Source of the DNA: Holacanthus passer
Taxonomy: Eukaryota > Chordata > Actinopteri > Pomacanthidae
Assembly: GCA_025331565.1 (NCBI GenBank)
Contig: JAFREQ010000025.1
Span: forward strand, 2,914,001-2,978,000
Length of the DNA stretch: 64,000 nucleotides
Reading direction: 5' to 3'
Shown here: positions 1 to 15,600 of the stretch, one piece after another
Position numbering within the stretch: the stretch's first letter is position 1
Layout of the letters: each line of letters opens with the position of its first letter
Made by a program: the position numbers and the translations under genes
Notes under the pieces: model-generated
What the model was told of the DNA's origin: nothing
Database searches by the model: none
What the model saw: the letters and a program-made list of their open reading frames with translations, nothing else

Positions 1-551
1 TCATTTCCTTTGATTCATAGTGGGTCAAATGCCAGGCCAGCATAGCTTCAGATAACAGTTCTTCACTGAAAGGCATATATTCCCAAAGGAAACAATGTAT
101 ATGATTCAGAGTGCAGATGATGCTGCTTTTTAAGCTGAATATACATTTCCAAGACACTTAAGTTTGTGTCTATGCGTGGTGATTCATACAAAGTTATTTT
201 AGAAGACATTTGAGCAGTTACCATGCAATTACTTGTAGTATAGTAGAATGTGTTTACATTATTATGGCCTATTGCAGAGTATTTTTTTGCATTTACATGC
301 ACACAATAATGCCACTACTCCAAAATCTGTGAGAAAATAAATATGTTAAATCCCTCCCACAGAAGATATTATTTCTGGCTAATGGTATTTGAAGTTTTGT
401 TCAAAGAGTGTGGTGAAAACGGCCTAGTTTTCAGCCACAATTTTTACGACTGAAGTGCCTGAAGAAGACACTACTACCAGTCCCAAGTGTTAAATGCCAG
501 ATTTTAAACTTTATGGTGTCTGGTGTTTGACTGAGAGGTTGTTTGTTGCAG
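1..551 (+). other. kdrl intron, 3' part
   Basis: AT-rich intron sequence leading to the acceptor at 549-551. No coding exon, RNA gene or clear repeat recognised. Confidence 0.5.
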
Positions 552-680
552 GTATCACACTGGGAGAGGATGGGATTCTGACCATCGATAGGGTGAAGAA
601 AGATGATGAGGGTCTGTATGAATGTATCGCCAACAACACTGTGGGTACCGTGAAAACAAGTGCTGTTGTTACTGTGCTCG
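552..680 (+). CDS. kdrl: kdrl exon (Ig domain 7 C-terminal part)
   Basis: Follows acceptor CAG (549-551) and precedes donor GTAAGT. Encodes GITLGEDGILTIDRVKKDDE and then GLYECIANN, the typical Y-x-C end of an Ig-like domain in VEGFRs. Phase 1 at both ends. Open reading continues into the intron on both sides, but those parts do not match the family. Confidence 0.85.
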
Positions 681-3600
681 GTAAGTCAATCAAACACCTT
701 GAGATATTAACTACCTCATCATCAAAAACGTTCAACACTCCCAACTTGCTGCATGTACTCGTTTCTCATTGTGAAGTGTGTGTGTGTGTGTGTGTGTGTC
801 CAGCTACAGATCACATCACTGCATTTTTTAATCATTCAGAATATCTCAGTGGCCCTCTTGGTGTCATGTTTTCTTGTCACTGCTACAAATAGCTCTGGTC
901 CAACTTCAATATGAAGAGTCTCCCCTGACAGAAAATCTTTGGCTGCCAAGAATGCCAAGTGAATTCCTCCTTAAATTTTATGACCAAGGCTCTGGCTGAG
1001 GGTCCTCACCTTGAGGACATGACCTTTGTGAAGTGTTAAGAGGTCCACTAATGAGTGCAAAGAGATTGACTACTACAACAGTCAAGGGACTGGAGACACA
1101 GCATAGATAATTGCAGCAGAAGGCCTGTCTGTTAATGTGGGTGTGCCTGCTTACCTTTATATGTAAAATGAATTGCCTGTTGACGTGTGATGGTGATGAT
1201 GGTAATGTTGACTGCAACCAGTTTTGTCCATGTCTAGACACTTAAATAGATTGTTATTAAGCTTAATTTGAATTTCCCTTGAACTTTAGAGTTTTTGTTA
1301 TTCATTCACCACAAAGATATTCCAGCAACAAGTTGTATGCTTGTTCTACTTTGACTGTTTAGCCAAGGATTGCATGAAATAAGAACCGGAAAATCTCTGT
1401 GCACATTCAAAGGATATTAGCTTTCAAAGCGTCGACATGGATTGTTAGAAAAAACAGTGTTTGGAAGAAAACATTATAGAGCATTTGGAAGAAAGCACTA
1501 TAGGAAAAAGTGTGGTATGCATGTCCCAAACAAACCAGAAATAAACACCAAAGTGTGTTTCCACTTCCTTTTTGTATACAATTTCTCAGAGAAATAAAAA
1601 AATAATAAAAGTCTGTGGATCTCCAGTTAAAAACAGGCTGTCTGTTTGCAAATTTGTAACACATTGTTTCCTTTTGATCACAATTCTCCACAAATCTCTG
1701 TCAATATAATATTACAACTTATGACATCATGAAAGTACACAGTGATTTTTTGGGGGGAAAAGTGGCCTGGTAGTTTACAACAGTTCTTCTCCCTCCAGGG
1801 GATGAAGGGAAGGCGAACGTTGAGGTAATCATTTTGGTGTGCACGGGAGCTGCAGCCACATTCCTCTGGCTCATGCTTATCCTCTTCATCCGCAAGCTAA
1901 GGAAGGTAAGGCCTTACATTACTTATTTTTCTCAGAAACCACATGAAATTAGCATTTTCCAAGATGCGTAGAGTTCAAACAGTCAAACAAGTGCCGTTGC
2001 GTCTGTTAAATTTTTGTGGTTTCTGTTTCAGCGAATTCGGCTCTAATGACTTTATGGATGCGGCTGACTCATGTCTCTTGTGAAATATAGTTTAATGGAA
2101 AGATAAATTTAGCAAGTGCTTATGATTTCCACATTTCCTGACATTTGGGAAATGTTCAGCTCATGTTTGTATATACGGTAGGATCTCAAAGGAGAACAGA
2201 GTGTGCTCTTGCTAAAAAACAGAGAAGACACTGAGAAATCATTTTTGTGCATCGACCTAGAGCAAACGTCTCAAGTCATGTTAACGTTTTCACTTCTTAC
2301 TGATCACTCACATGAAATATAAGTTGAAAAAAAAAAAGAACCTCTTTATGATAATCATGAGATTCATATTTGTCTTCTAACACCTTTAGCAACCAGCACA
2401 CTACAAGATGGGTCCATCTATCATCATTGACCCTGACGAGTGTCCCCTCGAGGAGCAGAATGATCTTCTTCAGTATGACAGCAGCAAATGGGAGTTTCCC
2501 CGTGACCGCCTGCGACTAGGTGAGCACTGCAATCCTACCAATGTGGAGAAAAATGTTTTATATTTATACGTTTTTTTAAACACAACCATTTGCCTGACCT
2601 CCTTGAAATCTAACTTTTAAATAGGTTAATATGATTTTTGGAGGTTTTATACATAATTCAGGTTTTATACGTTTCTGCCTGCAGTTGTTGACATGATGGT
2701 TGAACAACAGCAGAGCATTCATAGTTCACACTTGTGATATCATCTCACAAGATCAGTGATGAATGAATATTATTCATATCCTTGATGATTTGTTATTTAT
2801 GATGATAAATGGGATGACGTAGATTCATGTAATAAATGACCGACTACTACCCAGACCAATAAGACTGTATATCAACACACTAACAAGAAGTCTAAAGACG
2901 GTTTACAGATGACAAAAAAAAAATTTTTCAAGGCTAAAAGCTCATTTTAAAAGTGGTCCATGGTGAGAATATACACAGCCACATTGAATTACACGGAATA
3001 GGTGCCACCTCCTCATTACTTCACCATTGAGCTGCTCTGTTATCCAGTCTTTAGTGAACCATACATTTTCTAGAAATGCTGCCTGGTGATCAACAGCCCC
3101 AGCATGTTGTTTTAATTACAGACTTGTTGCCTGACTGACAGGGAATCCAGTCTGATTTTCCACCTGAGGAAAAGGAAGCTCTAATGTCATCCCACTTATC
3201 AAATACCTTCTTCCTTTGCCAGGCAAAACTCTTGGCCACGGAGCTTTTGGAAAAGTGGTGGAGGCCTCTGCCTTTGGGATCGACAAGCTCTCAACCTGCA
3301 AGACCGTTGCTGTCAAAATGCTTAAAGGTAGGATGTCAAAAACTCCATTCAACGTTTGTATCCAAAAGTTCTTTTCACATAGCTGTTGTTCATCTTAAAG
3401 GTCCCTCCGCTCATGATAGACAGGCCAGCAAGACAGTATTTACTTTTGTATGGGTATCAGATGAACAACAGCTATTTGTCATTTCTGCAAAGGATTTGTT
3501 TCTTGGGCACATTACAGACTCGTGAGCTACAGCACCACATGTGCCTGCAATTAATGTTTGTATGGCGTATCGGTTCAAAGCAAAGCATGCAATGTCTGTT

Positions 3601-6600
3601 CCTTGCACAGTGCAGTTAGAGGTAGAGGCTAAGACCTCTAACCCCGTCCTCGATGAAGAGATTGAGTGTATGCAGATCCAGCAGCTCAGATCAGAGTGTC
3701 CAAAATCTGCAGGTGAAGAAGAGTTCAAAAGTGTAAGAAGTACAAAATGAGCTATAAAAATGTGTTTATATTTGACACGTTGAAATTCTAACAATTGGAA
3801 ACTATCCACGAAAGAAAACTAAAGGAATTATTTACAATCCTGTTCCAAAGTCTTTCCAAATATTCACCATAAATATTCGATCAAAATGAAAACAGGAAAA
3901 CCACCAAATTAAAAAGAGGTTTGACTACAGATGCTCAGCTGTTTCATTCAACACAGCTTTATGTGTGAAAGAAGACGAAATCAAGCTTTTTTTGCTTTAT
4001 TAGAGAAACAAACTACAGACCTATCAGTGATATGGGGATGATATATCAGTAAGGATGAAAAATGGGGCTGTTTGTTAGACGTAGTAGTCAGTGTCATACC
4101 ATTTATCATGTCTCAGCATAAATCACAGGCTCTCTGAGAGGAACAGACTCTGGCTGTTGTTAGTCGTAGGTCAAACTTAATGGAAAGCAGCAGGTCTCCT
4201 CAAATTGACCGTGGTTTAGCTAGAGACTCTCTGGCTGCTTTAGCTTCTAGCTCATAAATATACGGTCAGTCAAAGAAACATGAAATAAATCTTGATTTTC
4301 ATAATCTCGATTTTCATAATTCAAGGCGAAGATAAGGTATCTAATCTGAGCACCTCCCATTTTATTTCTCTAATTGCGTTGGCATTTATCTTTGAGGATG
4401 TCCTATATCAACAGCTGCTTCTTATCAGTGGGCCTAAAGCAATGTTATTATTTTTCCATCATATTTAATAAACTTTCAAAATTAAATTCCTCAGTAATCC
4501 ATCCACCAGGGTTCAGGCTTTTTCCCCCGCTTTTTTTCTATAGTATACTAGACATAATTTCTTCTCAAAATGTAAGGCAAGACAGGAAAAAATTATCATC
4601 TGAATGTGCAGATTTTATATGTATACATTTGGTATAAACATTTCATATATTATTGTCATACTGTATGAGGCATATGAGATTTAAGAGTTGATAACTAAAA
4701 CAAACATAAGGATAATTATTTTTAACTGTCAGACAAATACAACCACCACAAAAGACAATACAGTTAAAGACAGACATCAAACAACACATCTGCTCCACAA
4801 CAACATCATCAACAATCCAGAATTGAGTACAACAAAAAGTCAGTATAACAGAGCTGTACAGGAAGGTATGAAATATCTCTGGGCATTAGTAGTCCCTGTA
4901 TCTCTATCTTGATCATAACAACTGGTATTCACAATAGAGAGGATGTGAGACATCACTGAAGATTGTGGACCTTTTCCTCACGACTCAGGACTCACAAAGC
5001 AGTGTCATACCGTGTTGTTGTTGACCTGCAATCTTATTGGACTCGTTAACAATTTTGTTAAGCTTGTTCTTGTTAATTACAGACTATGAGAAATACCAGA
5101 CAATAAAAGAGAAAAATGAATACTGCGCAATTAACGATAGAAGAACCAGTATCTTCCTGTACACTCCAAACTGTCGAAGTTTACGCATGAAGTGTAATCG
5201 TTGTAATAGTTTAGTCCCCATGCATCTAAGAGTTGTGTTTCCAGCTCCAATAAGACACTTTTTACCACAGTTTACAGTAAACAAGCTCTCAGGCGATACC
5301 TCAGACGATGGGAAGGGAAGACAAAAATGTGGAGAGAATGCCATTTTTAAAGTCAGATTTTCACTTTGATTTTTATATTATTGAAAAACAATCTGGACAC
5401 AAGTGAAAAGAATCTCATGAAGAAGAAAACTGCATGTTCTGTTTTAGGCAAGGTCAAAATTTTCACCATAATTGAAATATTGAGTCCACGTTGTGTGTCT
5501 GAGCGCTATGTAAGTGCTATGAGGGCTGTACCCTCCTGCTTTTTCAACATGAGATCAGATCTTCCATCTTTACTTGATAGAAGTGAAAATGTGTTACTTG
5601 TAATTTCTTAAAGGAGTTTGAATTCAAAGCATACATGATTGTAACATCACTGGAGTGATCTTGAAACAAAATTGAAGGACATAAAATGAAAAACTAATTT
5701 AGTCTGGTACTGTATATCCTTTTAGTTTGGATGTTTAATGATATACTCACCAATGCTGAACAAGTTCTTTATACATTTACATCATTATAGGAGGCGCTAC
5801 GTCAAATGAGCGAAAAGCTCTGATGTCAGAGTTAAAGATTCTGATCCACATTGGCCATCACCTGAACGTGGTCAATCTGCTGGGAGCCTGCACGAAGCCT
5901 GGAGGTGAGCTTTATTACTGAGGGAATGATAAAATGTAATCCTACTGTTTTGATGTTTGGGAAAATATAATTATGATTAAATTCAATTCTAATTAAATTA
6001 ATAGATATCATTATTATATAATCAAAATTAATGTTAGAATGCCTGTTAAATTGCCAGTTTAACTTTAAATTTGAACTTTCTGAACTTTCTTTATTGTGAA
6101 CCAGCACGTGCCATAGGAATAATGATAATAAAATATACCATCTTAACAGGACCATTGATGATGATAGTGGAGTTCTGCAAATATGGCAACTTGTCCAACT
6201 ATTTGAGAGGCAAGAGAGATGACTTTATCGTCTACAAGGTGAGTGACAAGCTGCATGATTGAGACTTTCCAGTGCTCTCATTTTCTCATCATTCTGGCTA
6301 TGAGCCTGTCAGCGGTGTGAGCTGGGAGTGACTGTTTTGACGCCTTATAGGAAAAACTCCATGCATGTCAGCAGTGGTGCTTAACCTCATCTCATTTAAC
6401 ATGATCTATGTGTGCTGGTCAGAGCCAGGACGGCAAGGTGGTGTCCTCAGGATCAGGCTGCGAACTGAGCGAGCTGATGAAGCGACGCCTGGAGAGCGTG
6501 GCCAGCACCGGAAGCTCAGCCAGCTCTGGCTTCATCGAAGATAAGAGCTACTGCGACTCAGAGGAAGAGGAAGAAGGTAAAGGCCAAGCACGTCTTGCTT

Positions 6601-9600
6601 CCCTTCAACCCCCACACCCCACCCCCCCTCTGTTTGTCCCTCCTGCTATCTCCCTCCCCTCACCTCTGCCCCACCCCTTCCCAGGAACTAAAGCTCCCCT
6701 CAGATTGTTTTCTAGCTTGAGTCTGATGGGACGTTTCCTCCTCCTGTTCAGCAGTACAATCACTGCAGCAGGAGCCACTGTCACCCCACTGAGTCTGGGG
6801 AGGCGTCTGTTTATTTCCTGTCCTGACCTGAGAGTTTCTCTGCTCTCAGGCTCCAGCTCAGGCGCAGCACATTGGCCATGTTGTTCCTGATGTGTTATTT
6901 CTGGTTTGATTGGCTGTTTACTCAGGTGGGCCAGTGGAAGGACTCCTTGTGAGTTCCTCTCTCAGACCCCCGACCAACAAACTGCGCCTGTAACCTCACG
7001 TTTTACCTGATGTCTGAAAAATAGGAGGAATTGTAACTTGTTTTCTCACTCTCGTCTGTAAAGGATGTTTTGAGGACAGAGTGTGTAGGAGGAGACAAAG
7101 CACATGGCAGGACAAATTGTTAAGATGACGTTTTCAGTCCAAGCCTTTACATTTGCAGTTTCCCCATGAGAATGTTACTGTTTCATCTTATCTGATTTAG
7201 CTGACAGGCGTAGAGAGCTGCTGATTACACTGACTGCATTTAAAAACTAGATGAGGAGTATTATTGTCCCAAATTTAAAGGTCATATACATCCAATTTGA
7301 AAGATCAGTGTCACTGGAAAAGCTCTGTCTTCTTTTGTTTCACAGAATCTGAGGATTTATATAAGAGGGTCCTGACACTGGAAGATTTAATTTGCTACAG
7401 TTTCCAAGTTGCAAAAGGCATGGAATTCTTGGCTTCACGCAAGGTACTTTTTATTTTTTTGAATTATGTTGGAATTGTTCTGTTTTTTGTTTAAAGATCA
7501 TGTTATTTTGATTTAAATCTGGACACATTTTACTCAGTATCGTGAAAGATCACCATCTTCACCCTTGTTTAACTGGTGCATTTCAACCAGAAAAGTCAAC
7601 AATGTCCATGTTGACGCAAACTTTCGTTTACATTTAAAGTATTCTTGAGAGCAGACAAATCTTTTAAAGTTGTTGTGCATACAGTTCAGGAAAAAAGTTT
7701 CTGCACTGTAAATGAATAAAGGTACAGCAAACTTTTGAGAGATTTGGCTTCTCTTAAATTTAAGTGTGAACCATTTTGCTTCTACTATAACACACTTTGC
7801 TCAATCATTAATTTGTTTGTTGTATTATCTTGCCCCTGTTACTCCAATCAGTTTAGAACTCATTCATTTTTCAGGTCATTCATAATTTTGGGCAGGCCGG
7901 ATGGGACTGATTAGAGAATGAAGCCATTGTTGTAAATAACCTGTAACAGACCATTTCTTAGCCTGGATATGGAACACATCATCTCCTATTGTAATATCAC
8001 TGATGACTTGACCATGTGTTGCTCTGCCAGCAGCCGTACTGTATAGCACGTAGAGTACCATTGTGAGGTCAATTGCATGCAGAAAACTTGAACTTATACA
8101 TGTAAAAGTCACATTGAATAAGATTTTGTTTCTTTCCTTTTTTAATGTAAAAGACACACTGAAAAAGGTTTTGTTTCTTTCCTTTTTTTTCATCAGTGCA
8201 TCCATCGTGATTTGGCTGCACGAAACATCCTGCTTTCTGAGAATAATGTTGTAAAGATTTGTGATTTCGGACTTGCCAGAGACGTCTACAAAGACCCAGA
8301 TTATGTGCGCAAAGGAGATGTAAGTCCATTAAAGTCTAGAGTTGTTTTTCACTTGTCTGGTATATACTGTCTTACAGAAAAAATGCTCCACAGCATTTTC
8401 ATAAATGTAAAACATGCAAAACAGTAAGCTCCACTGACCTGGCAGAAAAACGGAGGAATGAATAAATTCAGCAGTTCTTGGGAATGTCTGAAAAAATAAC
8501 TGAGATCAGTGTGTTTGTTTGAAAATTCAATAAAGGAAGCCTGCTTTGGAGAAGTTAGGCTTAGCTAAATCAAAAGCAGCAGTGCTTTCGTAGTTTAAAA
8601 CAACTGGCTCTCAACTGACACAGATGTGACCGTGTACTCAGATGTCCACACAGGTGATATACTGGAGTAAGTGATTTTTTTTTGTCTCAATACCTGTACA
8701 GGCTAGACTGCCTCTCAAGTGGATGGCACCTGAGGCCATATTTGACAAGATCTACACGACTCAGAGTGATGTTTGGTCCTTTGGTGTTCTCATGTGGGAG
8801 ATCTTTTCTCTGGGTAAGTGTCACGGCTCAGCATCAACCACTTCTAGTTTTATAGTTCATACTGTTTAACATGCAGGGGAGCGTTAACCTTGTTAATGTA
8901 AAAATTACACATCCTAACTTATATGTTGAAGTATCAATTACCAACACTAATTAAAATGAGCAACATATTAGGTTGTATTCCAAGCAGCTTTTAAACAGGC
9001 CTCTTTTTAAAAGCAACAGAAGGCAACTAACAGAGCTCCAAAGGGCCCAAAATCATCCAGGTGCATCAGTCAAAAATGCATAATGAATAACAGGTGAGGA
9101 GCAGCAACATTTCAAACACAACCTTCATTGAAAAGACAAATACACTTTAAGTGCCCTTGTCTGAAATAGAGGATACTGTTATTTCATAGTAAACTGCAAA
9201 CATTGAAATTCAATTTACATTTACTAGTAGTTTGTGTTTCTTAATATCCCCACATATGCATAAAGTATCTCAAACATGAGGTTCTGTTATCAGAGATGTT
9301 CAGTGAGAGCTTGGTGGACCTGTTCAGTGCCCCTCGGCTGTTCGGCTTCACCAGATGCACTGGGTAATAACTGTCTTCTTCGACTGTGTAATTGTGCCTT
9401 TGGGACAAAGAGCCTGGGCTTGCATTGTCAGCCTGAGAGAACTATTTTCATGCCAGTGCAAAAAAACATTAGCGAAGTTCGACTGTGATTTTTAGCACAG
9501 GCATGGGACATTAAAACGGGAGAACACCTCCTATTTAAGTTACTCGTTTCTTCCCAGTTGGCAACACAAATTCACTGTAACCAAGCAGTGTAAAAGTGTG

Positions 9601-12600
9601 CCCCTGCTGTGAAACCACTGCAGCCTTTAAAACAGCATTGTGTGTCAGCCCATGACTGCCTGTGTACCGTGGCATAGAGCTCACCACACGTTTCTATAGC
9701 AAGACTCAACGTGAAATATTGTATGTTTAAATGTCACCATGGGAAGCAGGGGAAACATAAGAGTAAGTGTAAAAAAACCAAAGCTGGATTCATTGCTGTT
9801 CTGTACTTTATGACTGTGCTGCTGTTGAATCAGTGCCATACCGTGTCGTCACCCGCTGCAGTTGAAAGAAGAGTGTGTCAAATTGCATATTCTTTTAAAT
9901 GTAAAGCACACTGACGTCATTATGACACTTTGCCTTTTGTGTTTCTTCTTTCTTGTTCTCTTTCTCCCTCTTCTTCACTCTTGACACATTCTCACCACAT
10001 TTTCCGTTAGAAACACTTACACATCTGGGTAGTGTTAGCGGGGCCTCAGAAAAATAAATCAGGAAACAAGGACACAAAATAACCAAGAAAAATGGCAACG
10101 AAGTGAGCTTTGCAACCCGATCATGTTTGGAGGTCAAAAGTTTCAGGGTTGCCCAAGCGTGTTTTTCAGATCGCTCTGGTTTAAATATCCAAAGCTTGTT
10201 AGTTAAGTATTAAACTAGGTCTGCACCAAGTGTTTTATACTAGCTGTGCACCATTATCACTGCAAATGATAAAGATGAGGTAAAATTATGTAGAAAAGAG
10301 GATGAGAGAATATTACACATAATGCAAAATAATTAATGATAATAAAATATGGATCATGTGAACAGTGACAGTTGGAATTTATAATGTTTATTCTACACAA
10401 ATCACAGATCGTGTCTTTCACTGATTCAGTAAGCTTTATTTCTTTAGAGGCGTTCAAACACCTCCCAAGCTGAATCTGTGTTTTGCCTATAAATTTGAGT
10501 AGCCACAAAGATGGTATTTTATATTGTGTGTGGGGATTCGAGCAAACAAAAATATTATTTAATGACTCAGGAAATTGTGTTGATAACACAGAATGGTCTT
10601 TATTTTCCAAAACCAACAAAATTGGATATTGGATACAAATCGGTTCAGTGTGTGACCGTATGTTTTTACAGGGGTCGAGCATGAAGTACGGTTTGGCTCT
10701 AGATTCTAATTTTATTATGAATTTTGCAGTTTAAAAGCAAATAAAATTAATGGTGGTTTTGGTTGGTGAGTGATACATTTGATCGATTCATTACTCAGCA
10801 ATACAAATGTAATGACATTACATGGTTACTGTGTGGATCAAAGTTCTATCATCCAACCAGATCTAATCAAAAAAGCTTCAAATTTAATGTTTTCTAGGAA
10901 TTTGTTTGGTAAACAAGTATGCATACAGCAGCTGTTATGCAATCTGCAAGAGCTTGTAAACAAATCTGCAAGTGGTTTCCATGTAGATTACTGGACTTGG
11001 AAAGCTGCTCACACTCAGCAGTAAAGGGAGTTTAATGTTCCCAGTAGGGAATCAAGAATGCAACAGAGACTGGGCAGGTGTTATCTTTGTAACTGCACAT
11101 TGTGCATAATAATCCTTTTAAACCTTTACATGTCAGTCAGTCAGTCTGTTGGTCATGTTGATATCATCTAAATGTACAAAAGAATGTGAGCTTTTGTTTT
11201 GTCAGAATAGTTTTTCTCCGTTCTGCAGACATTTTCCCATGAAATATGTGTCAGTAGTTTGAAATGTACATTAGTGAGAACCAGCTTCATGAATAATGAC
11301 GCCCTAAGGCTTTACTGGAGCCTTTAAAATACCTCAACAGTTTATCCAAGTCTTAACCTTGTATGAAAAACACTCTACTAATTATGTGACTGAGCACTTG
11401 TCTTTCATTAAAATATTCTTACATTCGGTACTTTTTTATATCATATAATCTCACATAATAATGTTAACAGCAACATAAGTCTTATAGTATCTTCATGTTT
11501 CCTATGATGTTAAGATACATGTAAAGTCATACAAATGGACTGTGTATGGCATTTTTTTATGCACTACAAATAACTCTGTAATGAACCTCTCCCCCCTCTT
11601 TCCTCTCCCAGGTGCCTCCCCGTACCCTGGCGTCCAAATTGACGAAGAATTTTGCTGCCGGCTGAAAGAGGGGACTAGGATGAGAGCACCAGAATATTCT
11701 TCCTCTGAAATGTGAGCATTCCTTTTAACAATTCCCATTAAAAAGAAGAGGGAGCATTAAATTTGATGATTTTCTATCTTGTCTGTCTTTGAAAAATGCA
11801 GCCAAAAGACTGATGTGACAACTACCATTCCATTCAAATCTTGGGGACTTTCCTTTAGCTGTTTTTCCCGGCCAGCCAGCTCCTTACCCCAACCTGTATG
11901 TTCTACTCAAAGGGGCCAAGAAAATACAGGCAGGAAGTAAAAGGCTCCTGTATCAATATACAACTAAGAGGAGGCATTGTGTCTCTCTCCCTCTTTGTGG
12001 TTGCACCAGCAGGTCAGGGGTGCCTGATAAGAATCATTGGTAATCCTGCTCTGGATGTTGCAGGAGGAAACATTAGCTACTGATTAGCTATGCAGCAGTG
12101 AACTTGAAGCTCTGAAGCATTTTGTGGCTGACAGTGGCGCAGATGTAACTGAGCACCATGATTAAATGTGATGTCTGAAGTCTAAGTTCTCCCAGTGATG
12201 AAACCCAGAGACTGGAGATTTTTTCTGATGGTGGATGGTGCTGGACATAAATGTCTGTAGGAGAACAGAGAGTCCTCTTCTTTGGTGATGCCATTGATGC
12301 AGCTATACAAACATTTTTGTAATAAGAATACTTTGACTCTTCTGTCCAATATGCAGCCGATCCAGACTCAGCGATCGTAGTCTGCAACAGAGTTTTACTC
12401 CAACATGTGTGCATATGTTGTGTCTGGTTTTAATTTAAAATGACTCACATGCAGTCCACAAATCGTATTTGTTTTGAAAGCATAATGCTGCACTTCTGCT
12501 TAATAATGATGTATTATCAAAAGGTCCAGAGTTTTAAAGCAGCTTGTGCCAAGTAAGAATAAATTCATCAGCTTTTCAAAGGAGACAGTGATTGGAAATG

Positions 12601-15600
12601 ATACATAAAATCTAATCCAGACTGTAGTTTTCAGTCTGAGGAGCTGTAGATGTAGACCTCCTGGTGCCAAGAATATCTTGTACTTTCCATCTCGGTTCAG
12701 GCAGTCCATTGACAAAAATAGAACTGCCAGATTATATATTTTGCATGCTTATGGCTGTGAGGCCTGTCACTAATTTAAAGCCGAGATAAACCCTGCTGAT
12801 ATCAGTTTAAATGGGTTGAACAGTAATGCACTCAAGAGTCAATGGGGTGAATTCTGCTGATCCACTGGAGAGGTCTGCAGTTGATCACATGTGTCTGTAA
12901 GCCCAGGTTTTGACACCTTGACCCTCACAGCAAACTCATAATATGCAACTGATGAAAAGCACATGATGTTGCAAGCAGTGTTGAACAATTAATTTGTGCC
13001 ACTGCAGCACTGATTCATCAGAAATGTTGCCTGTTAATAAGATCCCCCGTCCTGATGCATTGCAGAGGAATTTAGCGGATGCTGCTCAGAGAGTGGGACG
13101 ACAATAAATAGGATGCTCACTTCCCATCATACCACGCTTGCCCAACCGGACAAAGTACCTCAGATCTAAGGAATCCCCCTCTTCCCCCCAAGAAACACCA
13201 CACTCCCTCAAGACCCAAAACGTACGGGGGCAGGCTATTTATTCTCATTGTGGACCAGGCAGGAAATGTGGTTGAAATTGTGAAGTCATACAATGTGTCT
13301 ACCCCCCCTTCCATGATATGTATAAGGCTGTGATCATGCTCTCCACATCCTGTCACCATTAGGAGGGCTACCACCTGGACGAGTAAACGCTACGTTCATT
13401 AGCGTGGGAATCACAACCGCACAGCCAGGCCTAACAACACTCAGAGAAGCAGAGCGGTCTGGCTGCCCTGCACACAAAACATAGATGTCAAACTTGAGAT
13501 TGACTAAATATGATTCCAAAGCGGAGTCATAAAAGTTCTATTTACATAAAACTTAAGATTTCTAATGGGAAATTGGTGATGGCCACAATAGAAACAGGAT
13601 AGGGATCCATCAATCCAAATCAGTAACATGCTGTGAACGTAATTTAAACAGCAGCCGCAGTGCTCTGTTTCTAAGTTCCTTCACAAAATGAGACAGACCA
13701 CTGCGATGGAAACTCACACAAAGACTCTTGAGTCTTCCCACATGGGCATAGATGCTGACAGCCTGTCAAACCGGAGCAGGACTGTGTGCTCTCACTGGTC
13801 TTCACACCCAAGACCAAGAGAGAATCAGATACAGCCGCAGAGGCTCAGGATCATCTGAAAATAGAAAACAGGACATGTACGAATATTCTAGATGACAGTT
13901 GATTTAGAGGTGGACCAGATGTGGTTGCTCAAAGAGATTTGTGTATTAAAAGATGAAAAGTCAGGGGACTACCAACCCTGAGGATGGTTAATTTTCTTCT
14001 TAAAACTGCTTAGTCACAGTTTACAAAACATCAACCATAGCATTAGGAGTGTCCATCCAGTATGCTGAAGGCTTGCATCTTGCAGTTTGTGTTCAGTGGT
14101 GTATTCTTTGCTCTTAGATATCAGACCATGTTGGACTGCTGGCACGGGGAGCCACTGGAGCGACCGACCTTCACTGAGCTGGTGGAAAGGCTGGGAGACC
14201 TGCTTCAGGCCAGTGTGCAACAGGTATGATACACAAGAAAGACTTTGGTTTGAACACTACAAATGATAGAAATCAAGCTTCAATGTGTGAAAATCCAGCC
14301 AGGGTCACAGGTTTGTATCAAAAGTAACAGGAATGGACATTTTATGATCAGCAGCTGTTGAGCTCTGGTGTGACTTCAAACTAAAGTGATAGACCAAAGA
14401 GATTTATGGAACTGTTTTCTCAGTAACTAAGACTGAAATTTATATTTCAAGTTTCAATCCTCACATACTTTTGGAGTCCTGACCGTATTGTGACTTTACA
14501 GCACGCTTTTAACAATATAAGACACCAGTTGTGCAAAATGAGTCACAAACACTGCAAACATTCAGGAAGCAGCATTGCTGATCTGAGTCCTGCAGCCTAA
14601 AGAGGATTCAGCACCATGTCTTGCCCAGGGGGGTGCTCAGAGTAACTGAGAGGGGAAGTAACACTCAACACAAACACTTGGCTCCCTTTGAAATGGCACC
14701 ATCCGTCTTGCAAGAGGAACCACACTTCAAAACACATGGAAAAGCAATGTAATTGTAGTGTGATGCAACAAAACATTGTCAGGCATGAATGCTGTGAAAT
14801 GTCACAACCTGTTGGAAGTTTGTAGATTTTATACGGTTGTCAGAAAGTTTAACAGATATTTGTTGTAATCAGGCCAGCAAATATGCACTAAAGTAAAAAA
14901 TTTATTCATTTTGTTTATTTTACTTTTATTTAAAATTTGTATTTAAATATTATGCAAGCATGTTATTACACTGAAAAGAAAAAGTTACCATTTATCTACC
15001 TGACAAAGTCCTATAGGCCTGTCTCACAGCAGACATTTTGATTCGTTACAGGTCCTCATGGTTAACAGAAACCTCACCTGTGACCCATGGGTTCACATTC
15101 TGTTGTCACATTTCTCAGGACTGTATGCGAATATGTCTTATACAAGAGTGGATCCAAGTGGGCTCACTCTGTGCTCTAAGCACATTGTGTGTCATAATCA
15201 TCATAATCATCTCCCTGTGTATTTCACAATTTCTGCAAAGAATACACAGGACTGTATATTGTCCCGTGAAGTAATTAGAGATAAAGACAAAGCCACATAT
15301 CACATGACGTGAAAACTACAGCATGTTGCATTACAAATGAGCCTGCGAAAACTATCTTCATGAGAAAAAGTTCAGACTGGACAGAAAGAGCAGTGGAAGG
15401 GTTTGACTCTTATTAATAAAGCTATTGTTACAGTGCAGGAAGGCCGGTCATGGTCTCTGCCGCCTCCATCAACTTCATGAACATTGTATTGGATTTATTA
15501 GGTATGACCTTAGTTTCTTTGGCTGCTCGCCACAACCCGTCGACGTGCGTGTTTGTATAGCATGCACACGGCATCGACTTACTTCAGCCTCTTCATAATT

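Noticed and set aside
6577..6890. Continuation of the kinase-insert frame
   Set aside because: It is open but low-complexity; a good donor at 6577 and an in-phase acceptor at 7345 give the family sequence instead.
10257..10682. Minus-strand frame of 141 codons
   Set aside because: It lies in a kdrl intron, has AT-driven composition and no recognisable domain.
15038..15312. Possible extra kdrl exon after an acceptor-like TTACAG at 15050
   Set aside because: The translation matches no VEGFR tail, and the exon before it joins in frame to 15675, which has the expected KHYIPIN.
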